Below are positions 34,384-41,715 of a stretch of 41,715 bases of DNA, in pieces (the first letter of the stretch is position 1; each line of letters starts with the position of its first letter). The stretch comes from Bacteroidota bacterium (GTDB taxonomy: Bacteria; Bacteroidota; Bacteroidia; AKYH767-A; 2013-40CM-41-45): the NCBI GenBank assembly GCA_016720655.1, contig JADKKE010000001.1:1-41715 (forward strand), written 5' to 3'. The position numbers were made by a program, and so were the translations under genes. The notes under the pieces were generated by a model that worked only from the letters and a program-made list of their open reading frames with translations, was not told the origin of the DNA and searched no databases.

Positions 34384-35634
34384 ATGCGTTTTACAGATAT
34401 CCAAGCAGAAGTGTTGATTGCGGGTGCCGGTCCTGCCGGTGCATCCACATCTCTCTTCCTAAGCAAACATAAAATCCATCACATCATTCTTGACAAGGCT
34501 GTTTTTCCAAGAGATAAAATCTGCGGAGATGCTTTGAGTGGCAAAGTGGTACACGTACTCAATAAATTAGACCCTTCCTACATTCCTGAACTTGAATCAA
34601 AAAAAGAATTCCTTGGAAGTTATGGCGTCCAATTTGTTGCTCCCAATGGAAAAACATTAGATATTCCATTCAGTCAAAATATTGCATCGCTCAAACATGC
34701 GCCCGGTTTCATTTCCAGAAGAACGGACTTTGATGATTTTCTGTTTCGTAAACTGGATCCTTCATATGCGACTATTCTGGAAAATACCGCTATCCTGGAT
34801 CTGGATTATACTCCATCCGGTGTAAGGGTTTTACTGGATAATCATGGTGAAAAATTACAAGTAGAATCAAAAATCATTGTTGGAGCGGAAGGTGACAGAT
34901 CAATTGTAGCCAAAAAGTTCGCTGACTTTCAGAAAGAAAACAAACACTACTGTGCAGGATTAAGGGCTTATTACAAAGGTGTCGAAGGACTGCATGCACA
35001 AAATTTTATTGAGCTCCACTTTCTTCCCGATTTCCTTCCCGGTTATCTCTGGATTTTTCCAATGCCGGATGGGATGGCAAATGTCGGTGTTGGAATGCTC
35101 AGTGAAGTAGTGTCACGAAAGCATGTAAATCTAAAATCAGAAATGGAAAAAGCGTTACAAACCATTCCTGCCTTGAAACATCGCTTTCGAAATGCAGAAA
35201 AAACCAGTGAGCTGAAAGGCTGGGGCCTTCCTTTAGGATCTAAGAAAAGAAAGATCTCCGGCGATAATTTTTTACTCGTGGGTGATGCAGCCTCGCTTAT
35301 TGATCCTTTCACAGGTGAAGGAATTGGAAATGCAATGTTAAGCGGGATGATCGCTGCAGAAAAAATTATATCCGCTGTTCGTCTTCAGCAATTTGACGCG
35401 TTATCCCTTGCTTCTTATGATGAACAAGTGTATCACGCTTTGTGGAGCGAACTGAAACTCAGTCACACCCTTCAAAAGCTGACAAATCAGGCATGGCTCT
35501 TCAATTTTGTTGTGAACAAAGCGTCTAAAAGTAAAACGTTGAGAGAAACCATTACCTGCATGTTTGAAGATCTGGACATGCGTTCACGTCTGAGAAATCC
35601 ATTGTTTTATCTCAAACTCTTGTTGAACAAATGA
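34384..35634 (+). CDS. Geranylgeranyl-reductase-family FAD-dependent oxidoreductase
   Basis: 416 residues. N-terminal FAD Rossmann motif VLIAGAGPAGASTSLFLSKH, followed by the family's PRDKICGDALSG, and the second FAD motif FLLVGDAASLIDPFTGEGIGNAMLSG about residue 298. This family reduces isoprenoid chains or oxidises aromatic and quinone-like compounds; in Bacteroidota the substrate is usually unknown. Next gene overlaps by 4 bp (ATGA), so they form an operon. Confidence 0.86.
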   Translation: MRFTDIQAEVLIAGAGPAGASTSLFLSKHKIHHIILDKAVFPRDKICGDALSGKVVHVLNKLDPSYIPELESKKEFLGSYGVQFVAPNGKTLDIPFSQNIASLKHAPGFISRRTDFDDFLFRKLDPSYATILENTAILDLDYTPSGVRVLLDNHGEKLQVESKIIVGAEGDRSIVAKKFADFQKENKHYCAGLRAYYKGVEGLHAQNFIELHFLPDFLPGYLWIFPMPDGMANVGVGMLSEVVSRKHVNLKSEMEKALQTIPALKHRFRNAEKTSELKGWGLPLGSKKRKISGDNFLLVGDAASLIDPFTGEGIGNAMLSGMIAAEKIISAVRLQQFDALSLASYDEQVYHALWSELKLSHTLQKLTNQAWLFNFVVNKASKSKTLRETITCMFEDLDMRSRLRNPLFYLKLLLNK

Positions 35635-36080
35635 ATCTTAAGCTTGTCCGTTCTGCATTTATTCCGATACTATTGACAGTATTTGCAACGGAAGCCGATG
35701 CCTGGTTTTTGCAACCAAAAAGAAATCAGCAAATGAACGGTGTTCGTCATGGATATTGGGTCATCTATGCTGATTCAGCAAAAACAATTCTGGAAAGTCG
35801 TGGCCACTGTCGAAACGGACATGAGACCGGTACCTGGAAATATTATCATGAAAACGGGAAGCTTAGAAAAATAGAGCGGTTTTCGAAGCAAAGAATCCGG
35901 ACAAAATATTTTTATGAAAACGGGAAACGAAAAAGTGCAGGCAATGCAATGCTACGAATGGAAGGAGAAAGCCTGCATTATTTTTACCAGGGTCCCTGGA
36001 AATACTACAATGAAGATGGAGTATTAAAATCCATTGTGATTTATGAACGAGGTGAGGAAATCAAGACAATTACCAAATAA
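35631..36080 (+). CDS. MORN/YwqK-type repeat protein, secreted
   Basis: 149 residues with an N-terminal signal-like segment (FIPILLTVFATEADA) and at least four MORN-like repeats: GVRHGYWVIYAD, GHETGTWKYYHENGKLRKI, TKYFYENGKRKS and GPWKYYNEDGVLKSI. Annotation pipelines often call such proteins YwqK-family antitoxin, but no toxin is adjacent and a signal peptide argues against that role. Translationally coupled to the oxidoreductase. Confidence 0.75.
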   Translation: MNLKLVRSAFIPILLTVFATEADAWFLQPKRNQQMNGVRHGYWVIYADSAKTILESRGHCRNGHETGTWKYYHENGKLRKIERFSKQRIRTKYFYENGKRKSAGNAMLRMEGESLHYFYQGPWKYYNEDGVLKSIVIYERGEEIKTITK

Positions 36081-36156
36081 TTTGTAATTACCTAGATGAC
36101 ATTGCGTACGGATTCTCAGACATTTTCCTTTGCACTGAATAAGTTCAGGCCACACT

Positions 36157-36768
36157 CTACTTCCGAGGATTTGCTGCTTCAAATTCCTTGTTCAATCCTT
36201 CCAATACTTTTCCTGTAATATCAAGGCTGTCATTTGCAAAGAGAATTCCTCCGCCTTTTGAATAACCCAATACAAAATTATATTTGTTGTCTACATTCAA
36301 CGACCGGATAAAAGTTGATACTTTAGAATATAGCTCTTCGGATGATTTGCTTTTCTCATCTTCCAGCTGTCCGAGTAAAAGATCTTTCTTTTCCATCAAT
36401 TTTTGTTGACGGGCCATCAACTGTTCTTCTGTCTGTTGACGTTGCATATCCGACATACTTCCGGCACTTTCCTGATAGTGCGCGGCATCATTCTGCAGTT
36501 TATCGCTTTCGGCAGTCAGTTCGTTTTTAATACGATCCTGCTTATTCTCCAGCTCAATTTTTTTCTTCTTGAAATAAACATAATTATCAAGCAAGGAATC
36601 TGAATTGACAAAAACGATACCTCCCGGTACAGAAGGCAATTCCTTGGCAATCTGTTGTGCCGGAAGGTCAGCAGGCACAGCCTCTCCAGAACTTGAAAAG
36701 TGGAGGTAATACAAAATTCCCACCGCGATCAGAAGTACACAATTTAGAATTAATGATAAATTCTTCAT
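36157..36768 (-). CDS. OmpH/Skp-family periplasmic chaperone-like protein
   Basis: 203 residues. N-terminal TM or signal segment (LSLILNCVLLIAVGILYYLHF), then GGIVFVNSDSLLDNYVYF, the start of the OmpH fold, a long coiled coil rich in K/E/Q (about residues 60-150), and SKGGGILFANDSLDITGKVLEGLN at the end. Skp-type trimers hold unfolded outer-membrane proteins in the periplasm. Start 36768 is chosen over 36822 because the upstream 18 codons are not signal-like and a -7 box (TATATTTG, 36795-36788) lies inside them. Confidence 0.85.
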   Translation of the reverse strand: MKNLSLILNCVLLIAVGILYYLHFSSSGEAVPADLPAQQIAKELPSVPGGIVFVNSDSLLDNYVYFKKKKIELENKQDRIKNELTAESDKLQNDAAHYQESAGSMSDMQRQQTEEQLMARQQKLMEKKDLLLGQLEDEKSKSSEELYSKVSTFIRSLNVDNKYNFVLGYSKGGGILFANDSLDITGKVLEGLNKEFEAANPRK

Positions 36769-36787
36769 CTTTATGAATTTGAGGAGC

Positions 36788-36795
36788 CAAATATA
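36788..36795 (-). promoter_or_regulatory. -7 box of the OmpH-family gene
   Basis: Minus-strand TATATTTG matches TAnnTTTG and lies 20 bp before the ATG at 36768, which also fixes the start choice. Confidence 0.5.
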
Positions 36796-36893
36796 GGACA
36801 ATTTCATGCCCAAAAAGCCCAAAAAAATACACTTATTATTTTTCGTTAAAGATGTAGAATTGATTACTTTTCGGGAGTAAAAATCAAGGATTT

Positions 36894-37802
36894 ATGAAAA
36901 AATGGATATGTGGTGTTTTCGTGGTTTTATCATTCTGGACATGCAAAAACGATGCTCCTGAAATCGCAGATCCTGCAAATGCACCGGACATTTCTGCTGT
37001 GCCTGCAAGGTTTGACCAGAAAATGCTTTTGGAAGAATTTACATCTTCCCTTTGCGGACAATGTCCGAAATCGCATTTACTCAGAGACTCCTTGCGCACA
37101 CAATATGCGAACAGGTTTTATTCAGTCGCAATGCACAGTGCTGATTTTATGATCGACTCTTCGATTACCAGTTTTATCACAGGTAAAAATTTTGTAGACA
37201 GTCTCTTTAATCCTTCCGGTATTTATCCTTCCGGTATCATCAACCGACAGGTAAGCAGTTCGGCTGACCTTGTTCCTGATTTCTGGGGACAAAAACTGAA
37301 CGCTTTGTATGGAGCCGTTCCACGTTGCGGATTGGCAATCGATGCTAAGACGATCACAGGAACACGATTAAATCTTACCGTTCACACGGGTTTCAGCGCG
37401 GATATGTTCGGTGATTACAGAGTCCACGTGTATCTCGTACAGGATCTTATCCAGACCAACGATTCGCTTTATTCTCAATTGAATGATTTCAGCATTGAAG
37501 GACTTACTCCGGATTCAACAAGTTCATTATATCTCCTGAACGATACGATTCGGAATTACAAACACAAATACGTTTTAAAAAGAATCCTCTCCGACAATGG
37601 ATTGGCTGGTGACATCATCCCTCAAACTTTGATGACCCGTGGTAATGATTTTGCAAAGACTTACGTCATCAATCTGACAGGGATCAATTATTCTGCATGC
37701 TCCATTGTTGCTTTCGTTGATAAATATGGCGACACCGATACAAACCACAGAATTGAAAATGTGCAGATGGTAAAAGTTGGAGAAGCGAAGGATTGGAATT
37801 AG
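36894..37802 (+). CDS. Omp28-related lipoprotein with thioredoxin-like CXXC
   Basis: 302 residues; lipoprotein signal with lipobox-like FWTC (Cys17). The domain opens LLEEFTSSLCGQCPKSHLLRDSL, where C54-G-Q-C57 sits in a thioredoxin-like context, then YPSGIINRQ, typical of the Omp28 family of Bacteroidota surface or periplasmic proteins. A thiol-redox role is suggested by the CXXC but unproven. Followed immediately by the TATTAGG repeat array. Confidence 0.82.
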   Translation: MKKWICGVFVVLSFWTCKNDAPEIADPANAPDISAVPARFDQKMLLEEFTSSLCGQCPKSHLLRDSLRTQYANRFYSVAMHSADFMIDSSITSFITGKNFVDSLFNPSGIYPSGIINRQVSSSADLVPDFWGQKLNALYGAVPRCGLAIDAKTITGTRLNLTVHTGFSADMFGDYRVHVYLVQDLIQTNDSLYSQLNDFSIEGLTPDSTSSLYLLNDTIRNYKHKYVLKRILSDNGLAGDIIPQTLMTRGNDFAKTYVINLTGINYSACSIVAFVDKYGDTDTNHRIENVQMVKVGEAKDWN

Positions 37803-37806
37803 CGGG

Positions 37807-37888
37807 TAGGTATTAGGAATTAGGGTATTAGTTATTAGTTATTAGGTATTAGGTATTAGGTATTAGGTATTAGGTATTAGGTATTAGG
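37807..37888 (+). repeat. TATTAGG heptamer tandem array
   Basis: Seven perfect tandem copies of TATTAGG at 37840-37888, preceded by degenerate copies from about 37807. The 7-bp unit contains TAG, so every forward frame is closed. It starts 5 bp after the Omp28-like stop codon. Length variation by slippage is expected. Confidence 0.92.
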
Positions 37889-37969
37889 TAATCAGAACAG
37901 TTCTGAATTTCATTCTTTGTTTTAGGGTTAATTCAAAATTTATTTGCTTTAATTATTTCTTAATCGTCT

Positions 37970-38265
37970 ATATCATTCCAACCTTTTCGGAAACATTTGA
38001 TTTAGTTTTCATTGATGCCGGACAAAATCAACTACTCTGTTTACTACGATTTAGTTTTTGAAGCAAGCTCCCGTTCAGGTGGTTTTATCATCGCCGATAA
38101 TGTCCTGTGGAGCGGGGTAAATTCTCCTGACTGAAGATGGATTGGACAAAAACACAATTTGCTTTACAGGCTTTCAACGAAAAAGTACAATCTGATCCAC
38201 GGATCAAAAACGCGCTTATGCTATTCCGTGATGGCTTGATGGTTATCCGTAAAAATGAACGCTGA
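37970..38265 (+). pseudogene. O-methyltransferase (class I, catechol-OMT-like), C-terminal remnant with frameshifts
   Basis: Recognisable blocks in shifting frames: TFSETFDLVFIDA, DKINYSVYYDLVFE, GGFIIADNVLWSG, and a C-terminal DGLMVIRK followed by TGA at 38263-38265. These are the second half of a SAM-dependent O-methyltransferase. The N-terminal half, including the SAM motif I, is absent: only the heptamer repeats and about 80 bp lie between it and the Omp28-like gene. At least three indels are needed to join the blocks (one extra G in gatgccggac near 38020). It is either a decayed fragment or badly assembled sequence. Confidence 0.75.
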
Positions 38266-38785
38266 TTAAACCTCTTCGCTTTCACTAGTCAGAAAGAAAA
38301 ATCCAAATGAAAGCACAGCATTTACAATCTATCTACTCCCCGGTTTTTATCGGTTCAGAATCATGGGCACAAGAAAACTGACCACAAACCAATTGACACC
38401 AACAGAGAGACATGAAAAACCCTTTGAGGATGAAAGCCAAATTGAATCTATCTGAAGAGGGCAGCCCAAGTGAAAGCAGTATTTATCAACAAGGAGTGCC
38501 CCGAACAGTCTAATCGCGAAGAAAATGAAAAACAAAGGAAGCACAGGATAAAGAGCTTTAGGCTTTCTAAGTCCCGGAACAAATGGATAAATAATGCAAA
38601 TGAAAGAGGAAAGACGAAACAAAATGATGGAAAAGAAAAAAGCAATGCATCCTCCCTGGCGTGCCAACGCCTCAGCCGGCTGATTCTACTTCAAAATAAT
38701 CATTTTGCAAATGCTGAGGCATCTGCAAAGGTTGCCTCTTCTTTCAATAATTTTTACTCTGGAAAAACTTTTAACCTTTACAGGC
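38266..38785. other. Stretch without a confidently assigned gene; possible broken membrane protein on the minus strand
   Basis: 520 bp. The minus strand at 38347-38667 encodes a 106-residue very hydrophobic frame (FFFSIILFRLSSFICIIY, ALYPVLPLFFIFFAIRLFGALLV) that could be part of a polytopic membrane protein interrupted by indels, as in the genes on both sides. The plus-strand frame over the same bases is lysine-rich low complexity and looks like its shadow. I do not recognise a family. Confidence 0.35.
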
Positions 38786-39797
38786 ATGAGCTCATCATCG
38801 ATAATTGATTTGCGGAGTGATACACAACGAAACCTTCTCCGGAAATGCTGGACGCTATGTTCCATGCGGCGGGTAGGAGACGATGTTTTTGACGAAGACC
38901 CGGCATCCTGGAACTGGAAAAAAATCCTCTGAACTTTTTGGAAAGGAGCTGCCTTATTTGTCCCTTCCCGCACAATGGCGAATCAAATTGCAGTTAAGGT
39001 TCCGACAAATCCTCAGGGAAAGAAGTGATTTGTGATAAGCTGTCTCACATCTATTATTACGAATCGGTGGTGTTGCATTTAACTCCGGAACTTCGATGCG
39101 TCTGCTTTGTTGGAACCGGGGAGAATTACACCCTGAACAAATCCTTGACAACATCAATGACCCGAATGCTGTTTATATGTCGACGACTTCACTTGCACCG
39201 AAGTAAATACTTTGGCAAACAAAGGCGGTGGCAGCTATTACACATTGAAACAAATGGAAGACATTTCATCTGTGCAGAAAGAACAATCTTCATGTTCATC
39301 TTGATGGAGCGAGAATATTTAAGTAAATCACTGAAACCAATGATGCTCCGCATGCCATCCGGAAACTCTTTGATACGATCTCTTTTTTGTTTTTCAAAAG
39401 GATTGGGAGCACCGGTAGGTTCAATACTTCTTTCTTCTAAAGAAAAATACTAAAAGCGAGAAAAATCCGCAAGGCTCCGGGCGGAGGGAAACGGCAAGCC
39501 GGGTATCTGGCCGCTGCAGGAATTTATGCACTCGATCACAACCGGGTGAGATTAAAAGAAGATCACCTCCGCGCAAGAAAAATCGGTGGAATTTTATCTG
39601 CATTGTCATTCGTAGAAAAAGTACTTCCTGTGGATACCAATATCATTGTTTTCACAGTAAGTCCGGGTGTTGATGTAAAACATTTGCTTTCTCATTTGGC
39701 AGATCGGCAGATCAAAGTCGTACCCTTTGGCAAACAGACCAGCCAGGATGGTCACACTTCTGATATCATGAAGAGATGCTTGAAGAAATTGAAATAG
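38786..39797 (+). pseudogene. Low-specificity L-threonine aldolase-like PLP enzyme, multiply frameshifted
   Basis: Starts MSSSSIIDLRSDT, then VGDDVFDEDP: the N-terminal signature of threonine aldolases, which cleave threonine and allo-threonine to glycine and acetaldehyde using PLP. Further blocks appear in changing frames: a damaged SGTMANQIAV-like segment near 38970, SLFCFSKGLGAPVGSILLSSKE around the expected PLP-lysine region, and the C-terminal IIVFTVSPGVDVKHLLSHLADRQIKV. Reading frames change at least six times over 1 kb. The family assignment is firm; whether the gene is truly dead cannot be told because the flanking rRNA also carries impossible indels. Confidence 0.78.
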
Positions 39798-39850
39798 AAT
39801 TAAAAAAATACCGATCCGCATGCCCTACGAATACCAAGGAATGCACTAGC

Positions 39851-40538
39851 GTGGATATCCAACAGGTATCTGATCATGCACGAATATTATCATTCAATTT
39901 CCGGATCAGCACACTTTTCAGTTTCGACCCGGGCAATTTGTGATGCTCAACCTCCCCCTGAATTCAAAGTACTACAAAACAGAGCCTATTCGATTGCTTC
40001 TCCTCCGGCTGCCAACAATCGCATTGAACTGGTGACATCATTGAAAGCTACAGGTGAAAGGGCACTCACTTTTTGTGGGAACATGGTGAAATTGGATCTA
40101 TAATTCTGGTTTCAAAAAAAGATTACAGGGAAATTTGCCTTACCTGAAAATCTGGATCGCGACTCTGTTTCATCAGTACAGGGACGGGAATTGCACCTTT
40201 ACGTTCGATGCTTCTTGATCTCTTCGCTACCAATAAAGCACATGGTAGAATACATCTGATTTTTGGTAACAGATATGAGAAAGACATTCTCTACAGAAAT
40301 GAATTTGAAGAGCTCCGGAAATCCCATCCTGAATTTAATTTTATTCCGGTTTTATCGAGGGAGAATCCGGGTTGGACAGGAAAGAAAGGATATGTTCATC
40401 CGGTATATGAAGAGCTGTATCAGGACAAGAAGCCTGCCTATTTTTATGTATGGATAGGGAGATGATCAAAGAAACAAGAATGCGATTGCAGGCTATGGTG
40501 TTGAGAAAGAGTTTATCCGTTTTGAGACATACGATTGA
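39851..40538 (+). pseudogene. Ferredoxin-NADP reductase-like FAD/NAD(P) oxidoreductase, frameshifted
   Basis: Blocks in order: VDIQQVSDHARILSF from GTG 39851, PGQFVMLNLP-like (near 39930), YSIASPPAANNRIELVTSLKATG (FAD-binding R-x-Y-S-x2 region), STGTGIAPLRSMLLD (NAD-binding GTGIAP), RIHLIFGNRYEKDILYRNEFEEL, and the C-terminal EKEFIRFETYD ending TGA at 40538. Together these define an FNR-type reductase of about 230 residues. Four or more indels interrupt it. It converges on the 5S rRNA, with about 55 bp between. Confidence 0.75.
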
Positions 40539-40544
40539 CAAGTA

Positions 40545-40590
40545 AAAACCAAAGCAAAAAAACCGCCAATCTTACGAATGACGGGTTTAT
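40545..40590 (-). terminator. Probable terminator of the rRNA operon
   Basis: On the minus strand AAACCCGTCATTCG is followed by TTGGCGGTTT and a run of seven T. The AAACC/GGTTT stem is clear, but the upper stem pairs imperfectly as sequenced. Position directly after 5S supports the call. Confidence 0.5.
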
Positions 40591-40593
40591 AAT

Positions 40594-40703
40594 TTACCAA
40601 CGACATACTCCCACATGTTACTGTAGTACCATCTGCGCGGTTGGGCTTAACTGCTCTGTTCGGAATGGGAAGAGGTGGACACCAACGCTAAAGTCACCAT
40701 AAA
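40594..40703 (-). rRNA. rrf: 5S ribosomal RNA
   Basis: Minus-strand sequence GGTGTCCACCTCTTCCCATT followed by CCGAACAGAGCAGTTAAGCC, then GATGGTACTACAG and GGGAGTATGTCG, is a standard bacterial 5S. Terminal helix TGGTGAC/GTCGTTG pairs with G-U allowed. About 110 nt. It lies about 70 bp downstream of 23S on the same strand; no tRNA fits in the gap. Confidence 0.93.
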
Positions 40704-40774
40704 TGTCTTAGATAACTTTTGACATATTGGAGAAAGAAAACACAATGCTTTGTAATCGAGATTCAGGAGAGATC

Positions 40775-41715
<941 letters not shown>

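Noticed and set aside
35631..36080. Antitoxin of a toxin-antitoxin pair
   Set aside because: Only the YwqK/MORN name suggests it; the protein has a signal peptide and its operon partner is a flavoprotein, not a toxin.
37807..37888. CRISPR array
   Set aside because: The unit is 7 bp, fully tandem with no spacers, and no cas genes are near.
38470..38808. Lysine-rich plus-strand protein
   Set aside because: Low-complexity shadow of a hydrophobic minus-strand frame, and it runs past the threonine aldolase start.
40704..40774. tRNA gene between 23S and 5S
   Set aside because: No cloverleaf or T-loop consensus (GTTCGAATC-like) is present in the roughly 70 bp.

Overview
The window is chromosomal DNA of a member of the Bacteroidota. 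The evidence is the -7 box TAnnTTTG (with TTTG 19 bp upstream in the best case), C-terminal type IX secretion sorting domains, a DUF6660 protein beside a CzcA-type pump, an Omp28-like lipoprotein, a fused E1 alpha/beta dehydrogenase and a probable MqnP-type prenyltransferase. I cannot name the genus.

Layout. 1-2.1 kb (minus): DUF6660 protein followed by a heavy-metal RND pump that runs off the left edge and lacks about 95 residues of its periplasmic domain. 2.2-5.0 kb (minus): a tight TetR-controlled operon (4-TM protein, TetR, membrane/lipoprotein fusion, CXXCH lipoprotein, cupin) with a near-perfect 20-bp palindrome touching its -7 box. 5.26-11.07 kb (plus): a defence-like island with an MmeI-type IIG restriction-methyltransferase, a small unknown protein, a membrane-anchored PD-(D/E)XK nuclease-like protein, and the coupled pair TcmP / three-Cys DUF5131 protein with its own strong promoter. 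11.1-19.6 kb (minus): MFS transporter, hutH, hisS, a DUF4153/DUF4173-like membrane protein and ettA, separated by palindromic repeats. 19.9-28.7 kb: secreted proteases (S8 subtilase, reprolysin-like metalloprotease, M1 aminopeptidase), a UbiA-family prenyltransferase, and a copper-type YHS lipoprotein/SCO pair. 29.0-37.8 kb: E1 alpha/beta dehydrogenase, murQ, RlpA-like protein, Nudix hydrolase, geranylgeranyl-reductase-like flavoprotein, YwqK/MORN-like protein, OmpH/Skp and Omp28-like protein. 37.9-40.5 kb: three recognisable but heavily frameshifted genes (O-methyltransferase tail, threonine aldolase, ferredoxin-NADP reductase-like). 40.6 kb to the end (minus): 5S rRNA and the 3' part of 23S rRNA.

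A caution governs the interpretation. At least six otherwise well-conserved genes are broken by one- or two-base indels, several of them one extra G/C in a short G/C run. Towards the right end, invariant 23S motifs (sarcin-ricin loop, peptidyl-transferase centre, P-loop) are also damaged. Consensus error that worsens to the right is the simplest explanation, so split genes here should not be read as biological pseudogenes without read-level checking.

The two places most likely to hold new biology are the IIG / PD-(D/E)XK / TcmP / three-Cys island and the TetR operon joining a haem-type lipoprotein, a cupin and two membrane proteins. Neither has a function I can assign with confidence.
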